Source: Moringa oleifera
Taxonomy: Eukaryota; Streptophyta; Magnoliopsida; Brassicales; Moringaceae
DNA: 64,000 nucleotides
NCBI GenBank assembly: GCA_021397835.1
Contig: JAJFZO010000184.1
Coordinates: forward strand, 372,001 to 436,000
Direction: 5' to 3'
Part shown: one piece after another, positions 11,531 through 22,185 of the stretch
How the letters are laid out: each line of letters opens with the position of its first letter
Position numbering within the stretch: the first letter of the stretch is position 1
Program-made: the position numbers and the translations under genes
Notes under the pieces: model-generated
The model's database searches: none
What the model saw: the letters and a program-made list of their open reading frames with translations, nothing else
Told to the model about the DNA's origin: nothing

Positions 11531-12010
11531 ATAAAGCACGATACATTGCACAGTGGTTAGAAAAAGCACATTCAAACCAAGTTTTTTTCATGACTCATAA
11601 TCCAAAGTGAAAATTATGTGTCCTAATTGTTTTAGCAGGACATATCTCACTTGGTAAAAATAAATCTTTTATTTTTCTAAATATAAGTAGATTTCACTGG
11701 GAATTGTTGGTTGTTGATATGGCATCATGGATAATATATCATTCGGATTATTTAGGTCATAAAGTAGGACTTGATCTTAAAAAAATTATGACCATGTAAT
11801 TATAAGTTTTACTTTATACCTTTTGTTTATTGGTTTCATTATTAATTCTAAATACTACATGTTTTTAAATATTTATTGGTTATTTATATAAGGGTTTTTC
11901 AAATGTTTCGTATAAGATCGATCAAATATTATATGGCAACGAATTAAAGTGAGTTTATTTTTTTTTAATAATATGTATTAATTATTATTTTTTTAATAAT
12001 ATGGCACAAG
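11520..12010 (+). mobile_element. CACTA-A, left fragment: Ulp1-domain exons
   Basis: This plus-strand stretch is colinear with the Ulp1 part of CACTA-1. It encodes FHWELLVVDMASWIIYH then SDYLGHKVGLDLKKIMTM and keeps the Asp that CACTA-1 has lost. The intron after it and the exon beginning near 11895 (GFFKCFV/GFSNVSC-like) also match CACTA-1. Homology stops at about 12005 at the start of the catalytic-Cys exon, where plastid DNA begins. The same element resumes at about 20130, so this is half of an interrupted copy. The 5' part of the gene is missing. Confidence 0.8.
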
Positions 12011-12152
12011 GTAAGGGATCCGTATCAAAGGAATTAGGAATAGAGAATCCATATCAAAGAAAGGTCTAAGGTCTAACTGTTTGGTATCAATTGTTATTTG
12101 ATTTGATACATTGTGGTCAGTAACGTAAGAGTGGTGAATTAGTTGAAAGTAT

Positions 12153-12238
12153 GGAAAGAGAGGAATTCGAACCCTCAGTAAACAAAAGCCTACATGGTAG
12201 TTCCAATGCTACGCCTTGAACCACTCGGCCATCTCTCC
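12153..12238 (-). tRNA. trnS-GGA: Plastid-derived trnS-GGA copy
   Basis: On the minus strand the sequence starts GGAGAGATGGCCGAGTGG, with anticodon GGA in the loop CATTGGAAC, a long variable arm, and a TTCGAAT T-loop. The acceptor ends pair (GGAGAGA with the CTCTTTCC 3' end). It is 86 nt long with no encoded CCA, as usual for a plastid tRNA-Ser. At least one base differs from the common plastid form in the extra-arm/T-arm region (CCTCAGTA for CCTCGGTA). It is part of a NUPT and probably not used. Confidence 0.9.
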
Positions 12239-12923
12239 TACATAATGATTATGACTGAGCACCCGGGTGAATAGTGAGTTATTCCCTTTTTTTTTTTTTT
12301 TTTTTAGACTATGTGGATACCTTTAGCTCATAATTCTCTTTAAACTCTAATTCTAATTCCATTTCCATAAGAATTCTAAAATTCCTTTACAGTTTTAGAC
12401 CCCTCAACAACAACCCCTTACCCCGTAGATCTATTACAAATACCTCGCGGATCTATTACAAATTCCTAAATCATTTCAGGGATTTTTCTTTTTTTATTTA
12501 TATATATATTTGAAATTTGATTGTATAGTGTATACCTGCTATGCACAAAACAAAAGAAAAAATGAAAATGGGGGGGTTATTCTATTTTCATCATAGAACG
12601 ATTCTTCGATTATTTTTCCCATAGTTTAATCCAAACTTTTTGAATTATCCTAATGTATTATTTGATTCTTCAACTTCGATGAAATCGAAATAGTCACTTT
12701 CATTCTTATACTAACAAATTTTGATGAAATCGAATCGGATTCAAACAAATCAAATGTTTCGTATTTTTTATTGATTCCTGTCAAAAAAAGAGGTAGAAAT
12801 TTTTTTTTTTTTGAATTTTAATGAGTCTGCTTTTATGTTAGCTCGTATTGTACAATTCCTTTGTTTGTGGGACCATTTTCTCACGAGAGGTAATGAAAAG
12901 AGTTATGGAATGGATTACTACCT

Positions 12924-14916
12924 ATGCCTAGATCGCGTATAAATGTAAATTTTATTGATAAAACCTTTTCAATTGTAGCCAATATCTTATTACGAATACT
13001 CCCAACGACTTCAGGAGAAAAAGAGGCATTTACCTATTGCAGAGATAGTGCGATTAGATTATCATTTTTTTATTTATTTTTCGCTCTCAGTCTTAGGAAT
13101 AGGACAAAGACATATGATTTGGGATAGAAAGAAAAAAGATTATTGAAATAAATCTACACTTGTTGAAGGTGAAGTTTTTAATATAAATAAAACAATCCCT
13201 TTTGTCGTGTATCCACGATTAATGCAGCCTCAGATGCTTCAATTGTTGATTCTAGTATTGAGCGTAAGGTTACACCCATGGATTCTGTATTGCAGGTTAA
13301 TCCTACTACACTAATACCAATAGGCGGCATAGGGGAAGAAGCACTACTCCTAGAAATCAACAACACAAAAACTTTGTTATAAATTACTCCTTTTCCTTCA
13401 TTAGGATCGGGACTAAGAAAAATGGTTGGGACAACAAACATCCATCTCGTTCGTACTTTGGATACCCGTATAACCATTGAAGACTGTTGAAGTGACTAAT
13501 TCCTGGAAATTGTGAGGCGTTGAAAACAAAGAAATTATTGGAGTTTATTTTTTTATTTTTATCTAATATCAACATGCTTGGTGTTAAGAAAAGATCTTTT
13601 GCAAGAAGGTTGGCTAGAGATTTCTTGCAAAGACATTAGCCTTGCCTAGTTCATAATGACATCAACTTTCATATATTATTCTCATTATGCACATAAAGGG
13701 GGAGCCGTATGAGATGGAAATCTCATGTACAGTTTTGGAATGGAGAATTCTTTAAATCGAATGATGACCGTAATGGATGTCAACTCAATTCGAAGGAAAT
13801 TATGTGGAAGCATTACAGAATTATTATGAAGCTATGAAACTAGAAATTGATCCTTATGATCGAAGCTATATACTCTATAACATAGGCCTTATCTACACAA
13901 GTAACAGAGAACATATGAAAGCTTAGAATATTATTTTCGAGCATTAGAATGAAACCCGTATTTACTACAAGCTTTTAATAATATGCCTATGATCTGTCAT
14001 TGCGTGCGACTATCTCCACTATAGAAAAAAGGAAAGAAGGAGTAGCTCATAGATTAAATACTAGAAAAAAAAAAGGTTTCTACATATGCATCATCCAAAA
14101 AACGATTTTTATTAGCTGCAGCAAAGAAATAAACTTCATAGAAGTTGAAATATAAAGAATAAATATGCCTAAATACTTTTTTCTATGGATAAAGGACTGA
14201 TTGATAGAGGAAGCACCGTAAAAATCAATTAGCAAGGTTTTGGACCAAAACAATAAGAACTGCTTATTTATGCCATGATATCAGATAAAAGTTAGGAGTC
14301 CACTTATGTAATAGAGTTGATCCCCTAAGGTATTGAGCAGCGATGTAGCATCAGATCCTAAGGACAGTAGATCTTTTTTTTTTTTAATTTTATGAAGAAA
14401 AATATTTTTCAAAGATTTTATATAAATTTATGTATGAAACTGAGATAGTTACCTTTTAGAAAATTCTAACGATAGTCGAAATTCTTATGCTTTATTTATT
14501 TATTTATTTTATATTTTTTTCTGAAGGTGGGAGAAAAGATAAGATAAAACTAATTATTATATTAAATATTAATTTAATCAAAATTCAAGTTTGAAACTTT
14601 TGGTTAACCCAAAAAAAAAAGAATATCTATGAGAAATCTCATTCAGTTAGATATATGGGAGGTTAAAAAACTGGGACACCAAAAGAATTGACTGTCGAAC
14701 CATATGAGGTAGGAAAATCTCAAGTATGATTCTAAGGGAAGGAATTGACCCGCCTATTTCGACCGAGGAGAATAGGCCATTCGATAGGGAGATTCTGAAA
14801 TTGCAGAGGCTTGGTTCGCTCAAGCCGCCGAGTATTGGAAACAGGCTATAGCACTTACTCTTAGTAATTATATTGAAGCGCAGAATTGGTTAAAGATCAT
14901 GGGACGTTTTAAATAA
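12924..14916 (+). pseudogene. ycf3: ycf3 (paf1) plastid copy, broken
   Basis: In plastids ycf3 encodes a TPR protein needed for photosystem I assembly. Exon 1 (12924-13047) reads [18 protein letters not shown] with the expected 124-bp length. Exon 2 (about 13776-14003) contains [20 protein letters not shown], then a TAG in ALEYYF. Exon 3 (about 14759-14916) contains [20 protein letters not shown] and ends RFK-stop. Both group II introns are present with domain V-like hairpins near 13702-13735 and 14697-14732. Substitutions and premature stops make it non-functional, and nuclear transcripts would not splice group II introns. Confidence 0.93.
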
Positions 14917-15620
14917 GAACTTTTTGTTTATTTATTTTTTTAGAATTTTATATATTTGTTGTAATTAATTGTTTGTTGGCCTCATCAGTCAAATAAAACA
15001 AATCATTTCTATAGGAAAAACCAATCAAAGAATTTCATTATATCCCTTTCTAAGATCGTTCTATTTTGTCTGGTATTTCATAGGGATAAGTAATACAATG
15101 AATACGAGAATATATTTTTTTCTTTTTTGCTATATATATATTTTTCTTTTCTTATTCTATTAAAACTAATAAAAGAGACCCTCGAATGACTAAATATCGA
15201 TGCTAGAATGTCTTTTAGTAATGACTAACTTAGTAATGACTAATAAGGGTTCACGTGATTTGGAATAGAGTAATATGTTCTATGTAAGACATAAAAAAAA
15301 TAGGTTCCATCTAGGAACTTCTAATGGAGATATGAATACACTAGGTTAGACAAAAAAACTCTTTGTGCACCAATGTAAAGACCGAAAAAGGTTAAAAAAA
15401 GGTATGTTGCGCACCTTATAGATATGTCATAATAGATCCGAAAACTTGCCCCAGATTGACTTCCAGATCATAATTGCTCTAGTGAATAACTAAAGAAAAT
15501 AGATGGATAGATGAGAGCTAGAAGAGAAAGAAACTAATTATAAACATCTATCATAGGTTCATTAATTACTTGACTATTGGCGGGTCTCTTTGTATGTGTT
15601 GTCTGGAAAGAGGATGACTC
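14917..15620 (+). other. Plastid ycf3-psaA spacer copy
   Basis: Non-coding AT-rich sequence between the ycf3 and psaA copies, as expected from the plastid gene order. The ORF at 14969-15163 is F/Y/I-rich and not a gene. Confidence 0.7.
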
Positions 15621-15621
15621 A

Positions 15622-16408
15622 ATGATTATTCTTTTGCCGGAACCAGAAGTAAAAGTTTTGGTAGATAGGGATCCTATAAAGACTTCTTTCGATGAATGGG
15701 CCAAACTAGGTCATTTCTTAAAAATAATAGCTAAGGGACCTGATACTACCCCTTAGATCTAAAACCTATATGTTGATGCTCATGATTTTGATAGCCATAC
15801 CAGTGATTTGGAGGAGATCTCTCGAAAAGTATTTATCGCTCATTCGGCCAACTCTCTATCATCTTTCTTTGGCTGAGTGGCATGTATTTCCACGGTGCTC
15901 GTTTTTCCAATTATGAAGCGTGGCTAAGCGATCCTACTCACATTGGACCTAATGCCAGGTGGTTTGGCCAATAGTGGGCCAAGAAATCTTGAATGGCAAT
16001 GTGGGCGGGGGGTTCCGTGGAATACAAATAACCTCTGGCTTTTTTCAGATTTGGCGAGCATCTAGAATAACTAGTGAATTACAACTCTATTGTACCGCAA
16101 TTGGTGCATTGGTCTTTACAGTCTTAATGCCTTTTGCTGGTTGGTTCCATTATCCTAAAGTGGCTCCAAAATTGGCTTGGTTCCAAGATGTAGAATCTAT
16201 GTTGAATCACCATTTTAGCAGGGCTACTAGGACTTGGGTCCCTTTCCTGGGCGGGACATCAAATACATGTATCTTTGCCGATTAACCAATTTCTAAATGC
16301 TGGAGGAGATCCTAAAGAAATCCCACTTCCTCATGAATTTATCTTCAATCGGGATCTTTTAGCTCAACTTTATCCAAGTTTTGCTGAGGGAGCAACCCTT
16401 TTTTTTTG
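15622..16408 (+). pseudogene. psaA: psaA 5' third, plastid copy, broken
   Basis: psaA encodes the P700 apoprotein A1 of photosystem I (about 750 residues in plastids). From ATG 15622 the translation gives [20 protein letters not shown], later [31 protein letters not shown] and [12 protein letters not shown], but in several frames. There are stops soon after the GPDTT segment and frameshifts around 15960 and 16230. Only about the first 260 residues are covered. It ends in an expanded T run replacing the codons after SFAEGAT. Confidence 0.94.
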
Positions 16409-16410
16409 GA

Positions 16411-16900
16411 AAAACTGACGTGAAAGCTTCTTTGAGCTCACCAAAAGAGACATTATTCATAAGGTCATAACACAGATATGACCCAGTTACTGGTCAGGCT
16501 CATCAAATGCAAACATGGCTCATGGTGGCCGTGGTAGAGGCCACAATAGAAGAGTTATGCACAGCCTCAAAATCTAACTCGTACAAAGACTTTCACTTTC
16601 TAAAGAAAGATTTTTGTTTTCTTTTCATTACTGTTGTTGCCATCTATGTAAGAAGCCAACAATGCAAGTTTCATGATGACTGACAAGCAAGAAACAGGCA
16701 GACGATGCTGATGGAATCATCGACTTTTTTATTCATCTCTATCTCCCTTTAGACAAAGTGAAAAACTAAATCTTTCTATGTCCTAAAACTGACAATATCC
16801 ATGAAACCTTCATGGAGAAAGACACAGAGAGACAGAAAGAGAGTGTTGCATGTGCAAGTACTTCTTTTCGTCCAATTACTTAAAAACCAATCTCACGGTA
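16411..16900. other. Unassigned sequence right of the NUPT
   Basis: No clear gene. A short plus-strand Gly/Arg-rich stretch (MAHGGRGRGHNRR near 16510) recalls the linker of copia-type gag proteins, but it is too short to assign. Confidence 0.3.
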
Positions 16901-16904
16901 CATG

Positions 16905-17480
16905 TTCTATTAGGCAACATGGCTAATGGCCTAATGATAAGAACATATAAGAACCCGAATCAAAATCCATTAGAGCACCAGCATCTTTACTATTACCATT
17001 GGCTAGCGACACAAACTTGCGATCCACAACAATCAGAGAGTACAAATCCGAGACGCTTGATCCTTCTTGAGTCTCTAGGGGCTGAGAATGTGGCAAGATC
17101 TCATCGAAGTTCCCTAGTTTGCCAATGATCAGTTCTCTGATCATAAAACTCTCATTTTGAGAAATTAAAATTGGATGCCGTCGGCAATGACACTAATGAG
17201 CTCAAAGCAAACTCAAAGTTGAGACTTACTTCATTGATTTCTCTTAGTTGGGACTGAAAGTAATCCAAAAAATGATCAGGCAGGCAATTAAGTTGATCCA
17301 ATGCTTAAATTTCCATAGAAGATGATGTGGACTAATAGGCCATGCTGAAGAAAATGGAGTTACTTCAAAATGCAATGGCGGTAGCTGTAGTAGTGGAATC
17401 ACCACATTCAGAAAAAAAATCATTCTCCATTACACTCAAAACCTCAGCAAATCTACTTCGGTTGGTGTGTGCTAATCGAT
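16905..17480 (-). pseudogene. Fragment resembling the N-terminal part of a bHLH transcription factor
   Basis: Minus-strand translation gives MENDFFSECGDS near 17420, FEFALSSLVSLPTASNFNFS near 17200 and ESFMIRELIIGKLGNF near 17140. Plant bHLH proteins of the CIB/bHLH62-78 type start with MENEFF... and carry FESALSS(I/L)VSSP and MVIRELIGRLG in this order, so the resemblance is specific. At least three in-frame stops are present, and the bHLH domain itself is missing. No introns are visible. The fragment is best read as a host-gene piece captured by, or inserted beside, CACTA-B. The assignment is from memory of the family and should be searched. Confidence 0.42.
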
Positions 17481-17862
17481 GTGCCCACAGAGGCATGTGA
17501 CGACCAGAGAGAGGAAGCTAAGATAGGTTTGTTTCATTAGAAGACTTATTTGGGTTTGTAGAGAGATGAAATTTTTATTAAGAAGGAAAGAACTCCAAGT
17601 CAAATTTCAAATAAATCTATTATCCAACTTCATTGTCTCTTCATTGGTTAGCCTATAAGAGCAGTTGAGTTCATGTATTTGAATGGATTTAACGTCAGTT
17701 GCAAAGTAACTGACATTAAAGGGGTTACAAAACCCTATCTAAGAAAGGAAAGGCAGCAACCAGGTGCCTACAGTACCCTCTCTCTTTGTTCCTTGATTCT
17801 CTCATCTGTTTGAGATTGTTCAGAAAGCTTGAATATTCACTTTGTTGATCTCCAATATGTAA

Positions 17863-18208
17863 GTTTTTTATTTTATTAAGATTTTATTCAATTTAATTTT
17901 GGTTTAAAGAATAAATTTTGGGATTTAGAATTATGTTTAGATTTGGTTGATTAGATATTATTTGGTAGATGATAATCAATTATTTAGGTACTTAAAAATT
18001 ATTTAGATGTGTTTGATGAATTTTTATCGGTAATATTTGAGTTTTTTATTAAGTTTTTATCCAATTTAATTTAGGTTTGAAGAAGAAATTTAGGAATTTA
18101 AAATTATATTTAGATTTAGTTGATAGGGTATGATTTGATGATGATAATCAAGTATTTAGGTAATTAATAATTGTTTGGATGTGTTTGATGTTTTATTGGT
18201 AAAATTTG
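17863..18208 (+). repeat. Two-copy tandem repeat, about 175 bp, in CACTA-B leader intron
   Basis: Two adjacent copies (about 17863-18037 and 18038-18208) share AAGTTTTTATTCAATTTAAT-like, AGATTTGGTTGAT, GATAATCAAGTATTTAGG and TGTGTTTGATG segments in the same order. A comparable AT-rich array occupies the leader of CACTA-3 at 58.2-59.0 kb, so tandem repeats in this intron look like a habit of this element type. Confidence 0.75.
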
Positions 18209-18664
18209 GGTTTTAACATGTTGACTAATTCATGATATTTAAATTAATTAATTTGTGATTACTTAGATAATTAATGAATTAGATTTTAATTATATAATTA
18301 ATTGATTAAGAAGTTGCTATATATATCTGAATTGATGTTTTTGGATTATAATTAATAAATTAGTTAGATGCTTAATTATAAAATAATTAGATGTTCATTA
18401 ATTAATTTAGTAGTTATAAATTAATTAATTTAATTTTTTCACTTAAGTATATGTTAATTATTTTTTCATTATTCAATTAAATAACTTAATAATTGGATAA
18501 TTAATTTATTAATGAGATGTTAGTTATATTTCAATTTATTACAATGTTTTTATTGATTTATTAAGTCATAATCATCATATTACTTACAATGTTTTTATAT
18601 TAATATATATATATATAAATACATAATTACTTCATGTTTTTAATATAAAAAGTTTTAAACTTCA

Positions 18665-19346
18665 AAATGGATAAGACTTAAATAGTAACAATCCTAAATT
18701 AGTTTGGTGTCCATGTATTAAACGTGGTAATATGAAGCGTCATACTCCACGTGAGATACAATATTATTTATATGTATATAGAGTTGATCGAAGCTATTAG
18801 AATTGGATATGGTACAGAGAAACTTGTATTGTTGGGTCTTCTACTAGTATGAATGCCAGGGTTGTTAGGACAATAGAGCACATCGAAGAAGTTGATAATA
18901 TTGTAGAGATGGTACAAGAAGTATTTACAAGGTATGATAGTAATCCTAACTACTTTTACAGATTACTTGGTGATGCCAAAAAACCTTTATATTCTAGATC
19001 AGTAAAGTTCACTAAACTCTCCATTCTTGTTAAACTGTATAATATGAAGGCAAAATATGGTTGGTCTAATCAAAGCTGAAGTAATCTTTTAAATTTGATT
19101 GTTGAAATGTTGCTTGATAATAATGAAATGCCTATATCCACGTATGATGCTAAGTTAACATTGAATGCATTAGGCATGAAGTATCAAAAGATCTATGCAA
19201 GTCCAAATGATTGTATATTATACCGAAAAGAGTTTCAAGATGACATCCAATGTCCAACTTGTGCACTTTCAAGATGAAAAGTGAGAAAGAACAATAATAA
19301 AATAAAGACTAGTGTGCCTACTAAGGTGTTGTGGTATATTCAAGGT
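18665..19346 (+). pseudogene. TNP2 transposase, N-terminal part, broken
   Basis: Plus-strand translation in two frames shows the Transpos_assoc segment (NMKRHTPREIQYYLY near 18735). TNP2 signatures follow: KPLYSRSVKFTKLSILVKLY at 18980-19040, then MLLDNNEMPISTYDAKLTLN, PNDCILYRKEFQDDIQCPTC and TKVLWYIQ, ending at a donor-like AAG|GTAAAT at about 19346. There is a stop after GWSNQS and another after ALSR. The catalytic part of Transposase_21, DUF4218 and DUF4216 are missing. TNP2 is the enzyme that cuts CACTA ends; this copy cannot. Confidence 0.88.
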
Positions 19347-20379
19347 AAATAAAATTTTGTAAACATGGACATAGTTAATCTTATATAGTTTAACTTTTAG
19401 CATCAAAAATGTTACTATTTATTTAAACTTATGTATTGTACATATGAAGTTAAGTAAAAAAATTAAGTTTTTTGCCAAATCTGATGTTTGATGTGATGTT
19501 TTATTATTATTTGGATTAGATATTATGTTGAAATATCTTTATACATGAAATAAGTAATGATGGTTTGAGTAGAAAATCTTTCTTTTATGGAAGTAATTAT
19601 GTATGTATTGGTGTCATTATATTGAAGGGAGAAAGAAAATATGATTATTGTTTATTGAAGTGTAAATAAAAAATAAATGTAGGTTTATTTGAAAATTATG
19701 TAGTTATATGTACTGAATAAGTTTCATTGAAGTATGTAATATGTATTATTACATTGTAATTTTGGTGGAGAAAACTTTAACGGATATTGGAATGACTTAT
19801 GTTGATATGTACAAAGACAAAGAGATGTGATTTATGTGTAGAAGAGATATGATTAATGTATAAAAAAGCTATGGTTAATGTGTCCAAAAAAAATCGTGGA
19901 TACGTAGAAGAAATAAGGAAATGTGGTTGATGTGGAGAAGAGATATGGTTGATGCGAAGGCTTGAATATATATGCAGGTTTTGTATAATTTGTAATATAG
20001 AAAATATGTGTTTAATTTATAATTATTAGAAAATTTTAAAATACATTTAACGACATGAACAAATATGATAGTTATAGAATTATCATTAAAAGCTATTTTT
20101 AAGTGTCATTAAAAGGCTTATTTGTAGTAGTATATGAAAGAAATACTTGAAAATCAAAAAATACTTTGTGAGAAGGTCGTATTGTCTATTTCATTTGTAT
20201 ATTAAATATTTCATATTCATAAATGACATCGAATTGATTATGTTGTCTTCTTTTGTGTTTTAATCTTAAAGTTCAATGGTAAGGATAAATATAGTAACAA
20301 AGAAATTGATGAAGTATGTGGTAAATGGGCTATGCAGGCGCAATAATTACTATAATAGGTATGGAATCCTTGTTAGCTA

Positions 20380-21755
20380 ATTAATGGTTGTGTTTTTTTT
20401 AGATAGTTAATTATGATAGAAACGTTTTTCAGGATTAAGAATAATATGCCTGCTTGAATATGTGTATCTAGTTTTTTTATAACTTTTATTTTATTTGCAC
20501 AATTATTTAACTACTTCAAATTTGGGCCTTAAGGCTTTTTGGTATATTTATTCATCAAAGTTAAACATCTGTTTGCTAGCATTCTAAGTTTTTCTATCGA
20601 CTGAGGAACCTCTTTTGTTTTTTCCTTCCCATTAGTGATCATGTTGTCTATCCTTGTTTAGTGGTTCACCATATTCATTGATCTTAGTGGCTTGACAAAC
20701 AAATTGCATTTTGGATTTTTTAAGAAAATTACTAAAAGCTCAAGTTAACCTTGGGGGAGCCTTGATAAGGCTTACCCATTAAATGAGCTTAATTTCATAT
20801 TGTAATATCTTTGTTTGATATGTCTCCTTGGAGTTTTTAATAATTTATGTCTTTCATTGTTTTTTAGATATTTATTGATTTAAACAACTAATTTTTCTAA
20901 CTTATGAGATTTTGATTTTTCAAAGAATATTTTTATTCAATCAGCAAAAAATTATTTAATTGACACATGAATTGGTGATTGGGATTGAAGGAATATAGGA
21001 CTTAGCTACAAGTAAGATTGTAATTAGGGAGACATTGTTTAATCTACTACAGTTGAGGAGACATGCATTTCAATTATGTGTTATTTGGCTTGGTTAAATT
21101 CAAGTATGATGGACTTTGGCGAATCACTTTAGTGAACATGCCCCTCATGATAAGTGAGATTGAGAACTTCACTATAGCACTTTGTTTAATCACTTTGATG
21201 ACGATGTCCTCTGCAATATTTGGTTGCTGAAAACACTTGTTATAGTCTCTTCTTGTTTTTCTTTTCCACTTGACTATACAGTGAAAACTAATTGCATTCC
21301 TAACCTTTTATTATGTTTGATTTTCAAGTTTGACTATAATTACTTATTTATTTTGATATATAAATTAATCATGTATTTAATAAAAATGATCTAATAATGA
21401 ATCCTTTCAATAATTATTGCAGGAATGACATCATTCACAATGCATTTTTTAATGCACTAGCTTAGAAAAGTGTATAATTTTTAGTTTAAGAACGTAATGC
21501 TGGAAGAAAGAAGTGCAAACGAACCTTAATGTATTTGTGTATTGTAGATAAAAATATTTTTGTTTATTTTTTATTTTTGTATATATTCTGTAAAATGACC
21601 ATGATTTTAGTTATAAATATATATATAACATTTTTTGTCTGATATTATTTGTATTGTTTGACTATTATAATTGTAAAAACAATAATTAGACAAATGATAA
21701 ATATTAATTAATTAATTAAAATTGTAAAAATAATTTTTTGTAATTAATTAATGAA
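20380..21755. other. Non-coding interior of CACTA-A 3' region
   Basis: AT-rich sequence between the last Ulp1 exon and the subterminal repeats. No gene recognised. The 70-codon ORF at 21182-21394 is low-complexity and not supported. Confidence 0.4.
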
Positions 21756-21759
21756 AACA

Positions 21760-22165
21760 TAATTATGACGATCATAAAGACCATCATGAATATGTGAAGA
21801 TTCAAATGGTTTTTTATGATGGCCATGGACGACTGTTAAGATACCTTTATGATGATCTCGATCGACAATCATGATTTTTTATGATGATTTATGATCGTTA
21901 AGATATCTTTATGATGATCTCAATTGATCGTCATGATTTTTTATGATGATTTACGATCGCCAAAATATCTTTATAAAGATCTCAATCAACAATCACGATT
22001 TTTTATGACCGTCATGTGTTTTTTTTATGATCTACCACAGATCGTCTTTAAAACTTCAATCTATTTATAATGGTTAAAAATTATCAAGAATTTATGACGA
22101 TTCTCATTGGGCATCATAAAGTTTCTATATCATCTCTTACAATGACATTTTCCCATCCATCATAA
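21760..22165. repeat. Right subterminal repeats of CACTA-A
   Basis: Some eight modules of the type ATGATGATCTCGATCGACAATCATGA, ATGACGATCATAAAGACC and TTATGACCGTCAT are present. Most CG dinucleotides expected from the CACTA-1 modules are now TG or CA, which fits long-term cytosine methylation and deamination. Confidence 0.7.
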
Positions 22166-22185
22166 AAAGTTTGTTTTCTTGTGGT

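Larger units (their letters stand above)
12010..16410 (+). mobile_element. NUPT: plastid DNA insertion (trnS-GGA, ycf3, 5' psaA)
   Basis: About 4.4 kb are colinear with the chloroplast genome segment trnS-GGA, ycf3 (three exons, two group II introns) and the first third of psaA, in the normal plastid order and orientation. All protein genes carry stops, frameshifts or substitutions, so this is an old nuclear copy rather than living chloroplast DNA. The left boundary is placed where CACTA-A homology ends, and may be up to about 100 bp further right. The right boundary is where psaA homology breaks off in a T run near 16400. Confidence 0.93.
17560..20129 (+). mobile_element. CACTA-B: internally deleted TNP2-type CACTA
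   Basis: The 3' end is at about 20129 in GGCTTATTTGTAGTA, close to a CACTA end (expected ...GTAGTG), preceded by subterminal CATTAAAAGCT/TCATTAAAAGGC repeats. A CT-rich leader (17765-17860) with a GTAAGT donor, an AT-rich intron with a tandem repeat, and the N-terminal part of a TNP2 transposase follow in plus orientation. The rest of TNP2 is absent, so it is a deletion derivative. The 5' end was not found and may have been lost at the junction with plastid DNA. The left coordinate is therefore only the start of likely subterminal sequence. The bHLH-like fragment lies just upstream and could be internal. Confidence 0.65.
20130..22185 (+). mobile_element. CACTA-A, right fragment with terminal repeats
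   Basis: Starting at TATATGAAAGAAATACTTGA (20131) the sequence encodes YMKEILENQKILCEKVV, the Ulp1 tail directly after the catalytic-Cys segment. An intron and a last exon, NKEIDEVCGKWAMQAQ near 20320, follow, colinear with CACTA-1 bases 2830 down to 2640. From 21760 to 22165 there are ATGACGATC/GACCATCAT subterminal repeats. The element closes with TTTGTTTTCTTGTGGT at about 22185, a mutated match to the CACTA-1 end. It is the downstream half of the element whose left half ends at 12010. Confidence 0.8.

Noticed and set aside
12153..12238. Functional nuclear tRNA-Ser gene
   Set aside because: The sequence, neighbours and order are those of plastid trnS-GGA within a NUPT. A nuclear promoter role is not supported.
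15622..16408. Living psaA gene or a chloroplast contig
   Set aside because: Multiple stops and frameshifts, only about a third of the gene, and transposon sequence on both sides.
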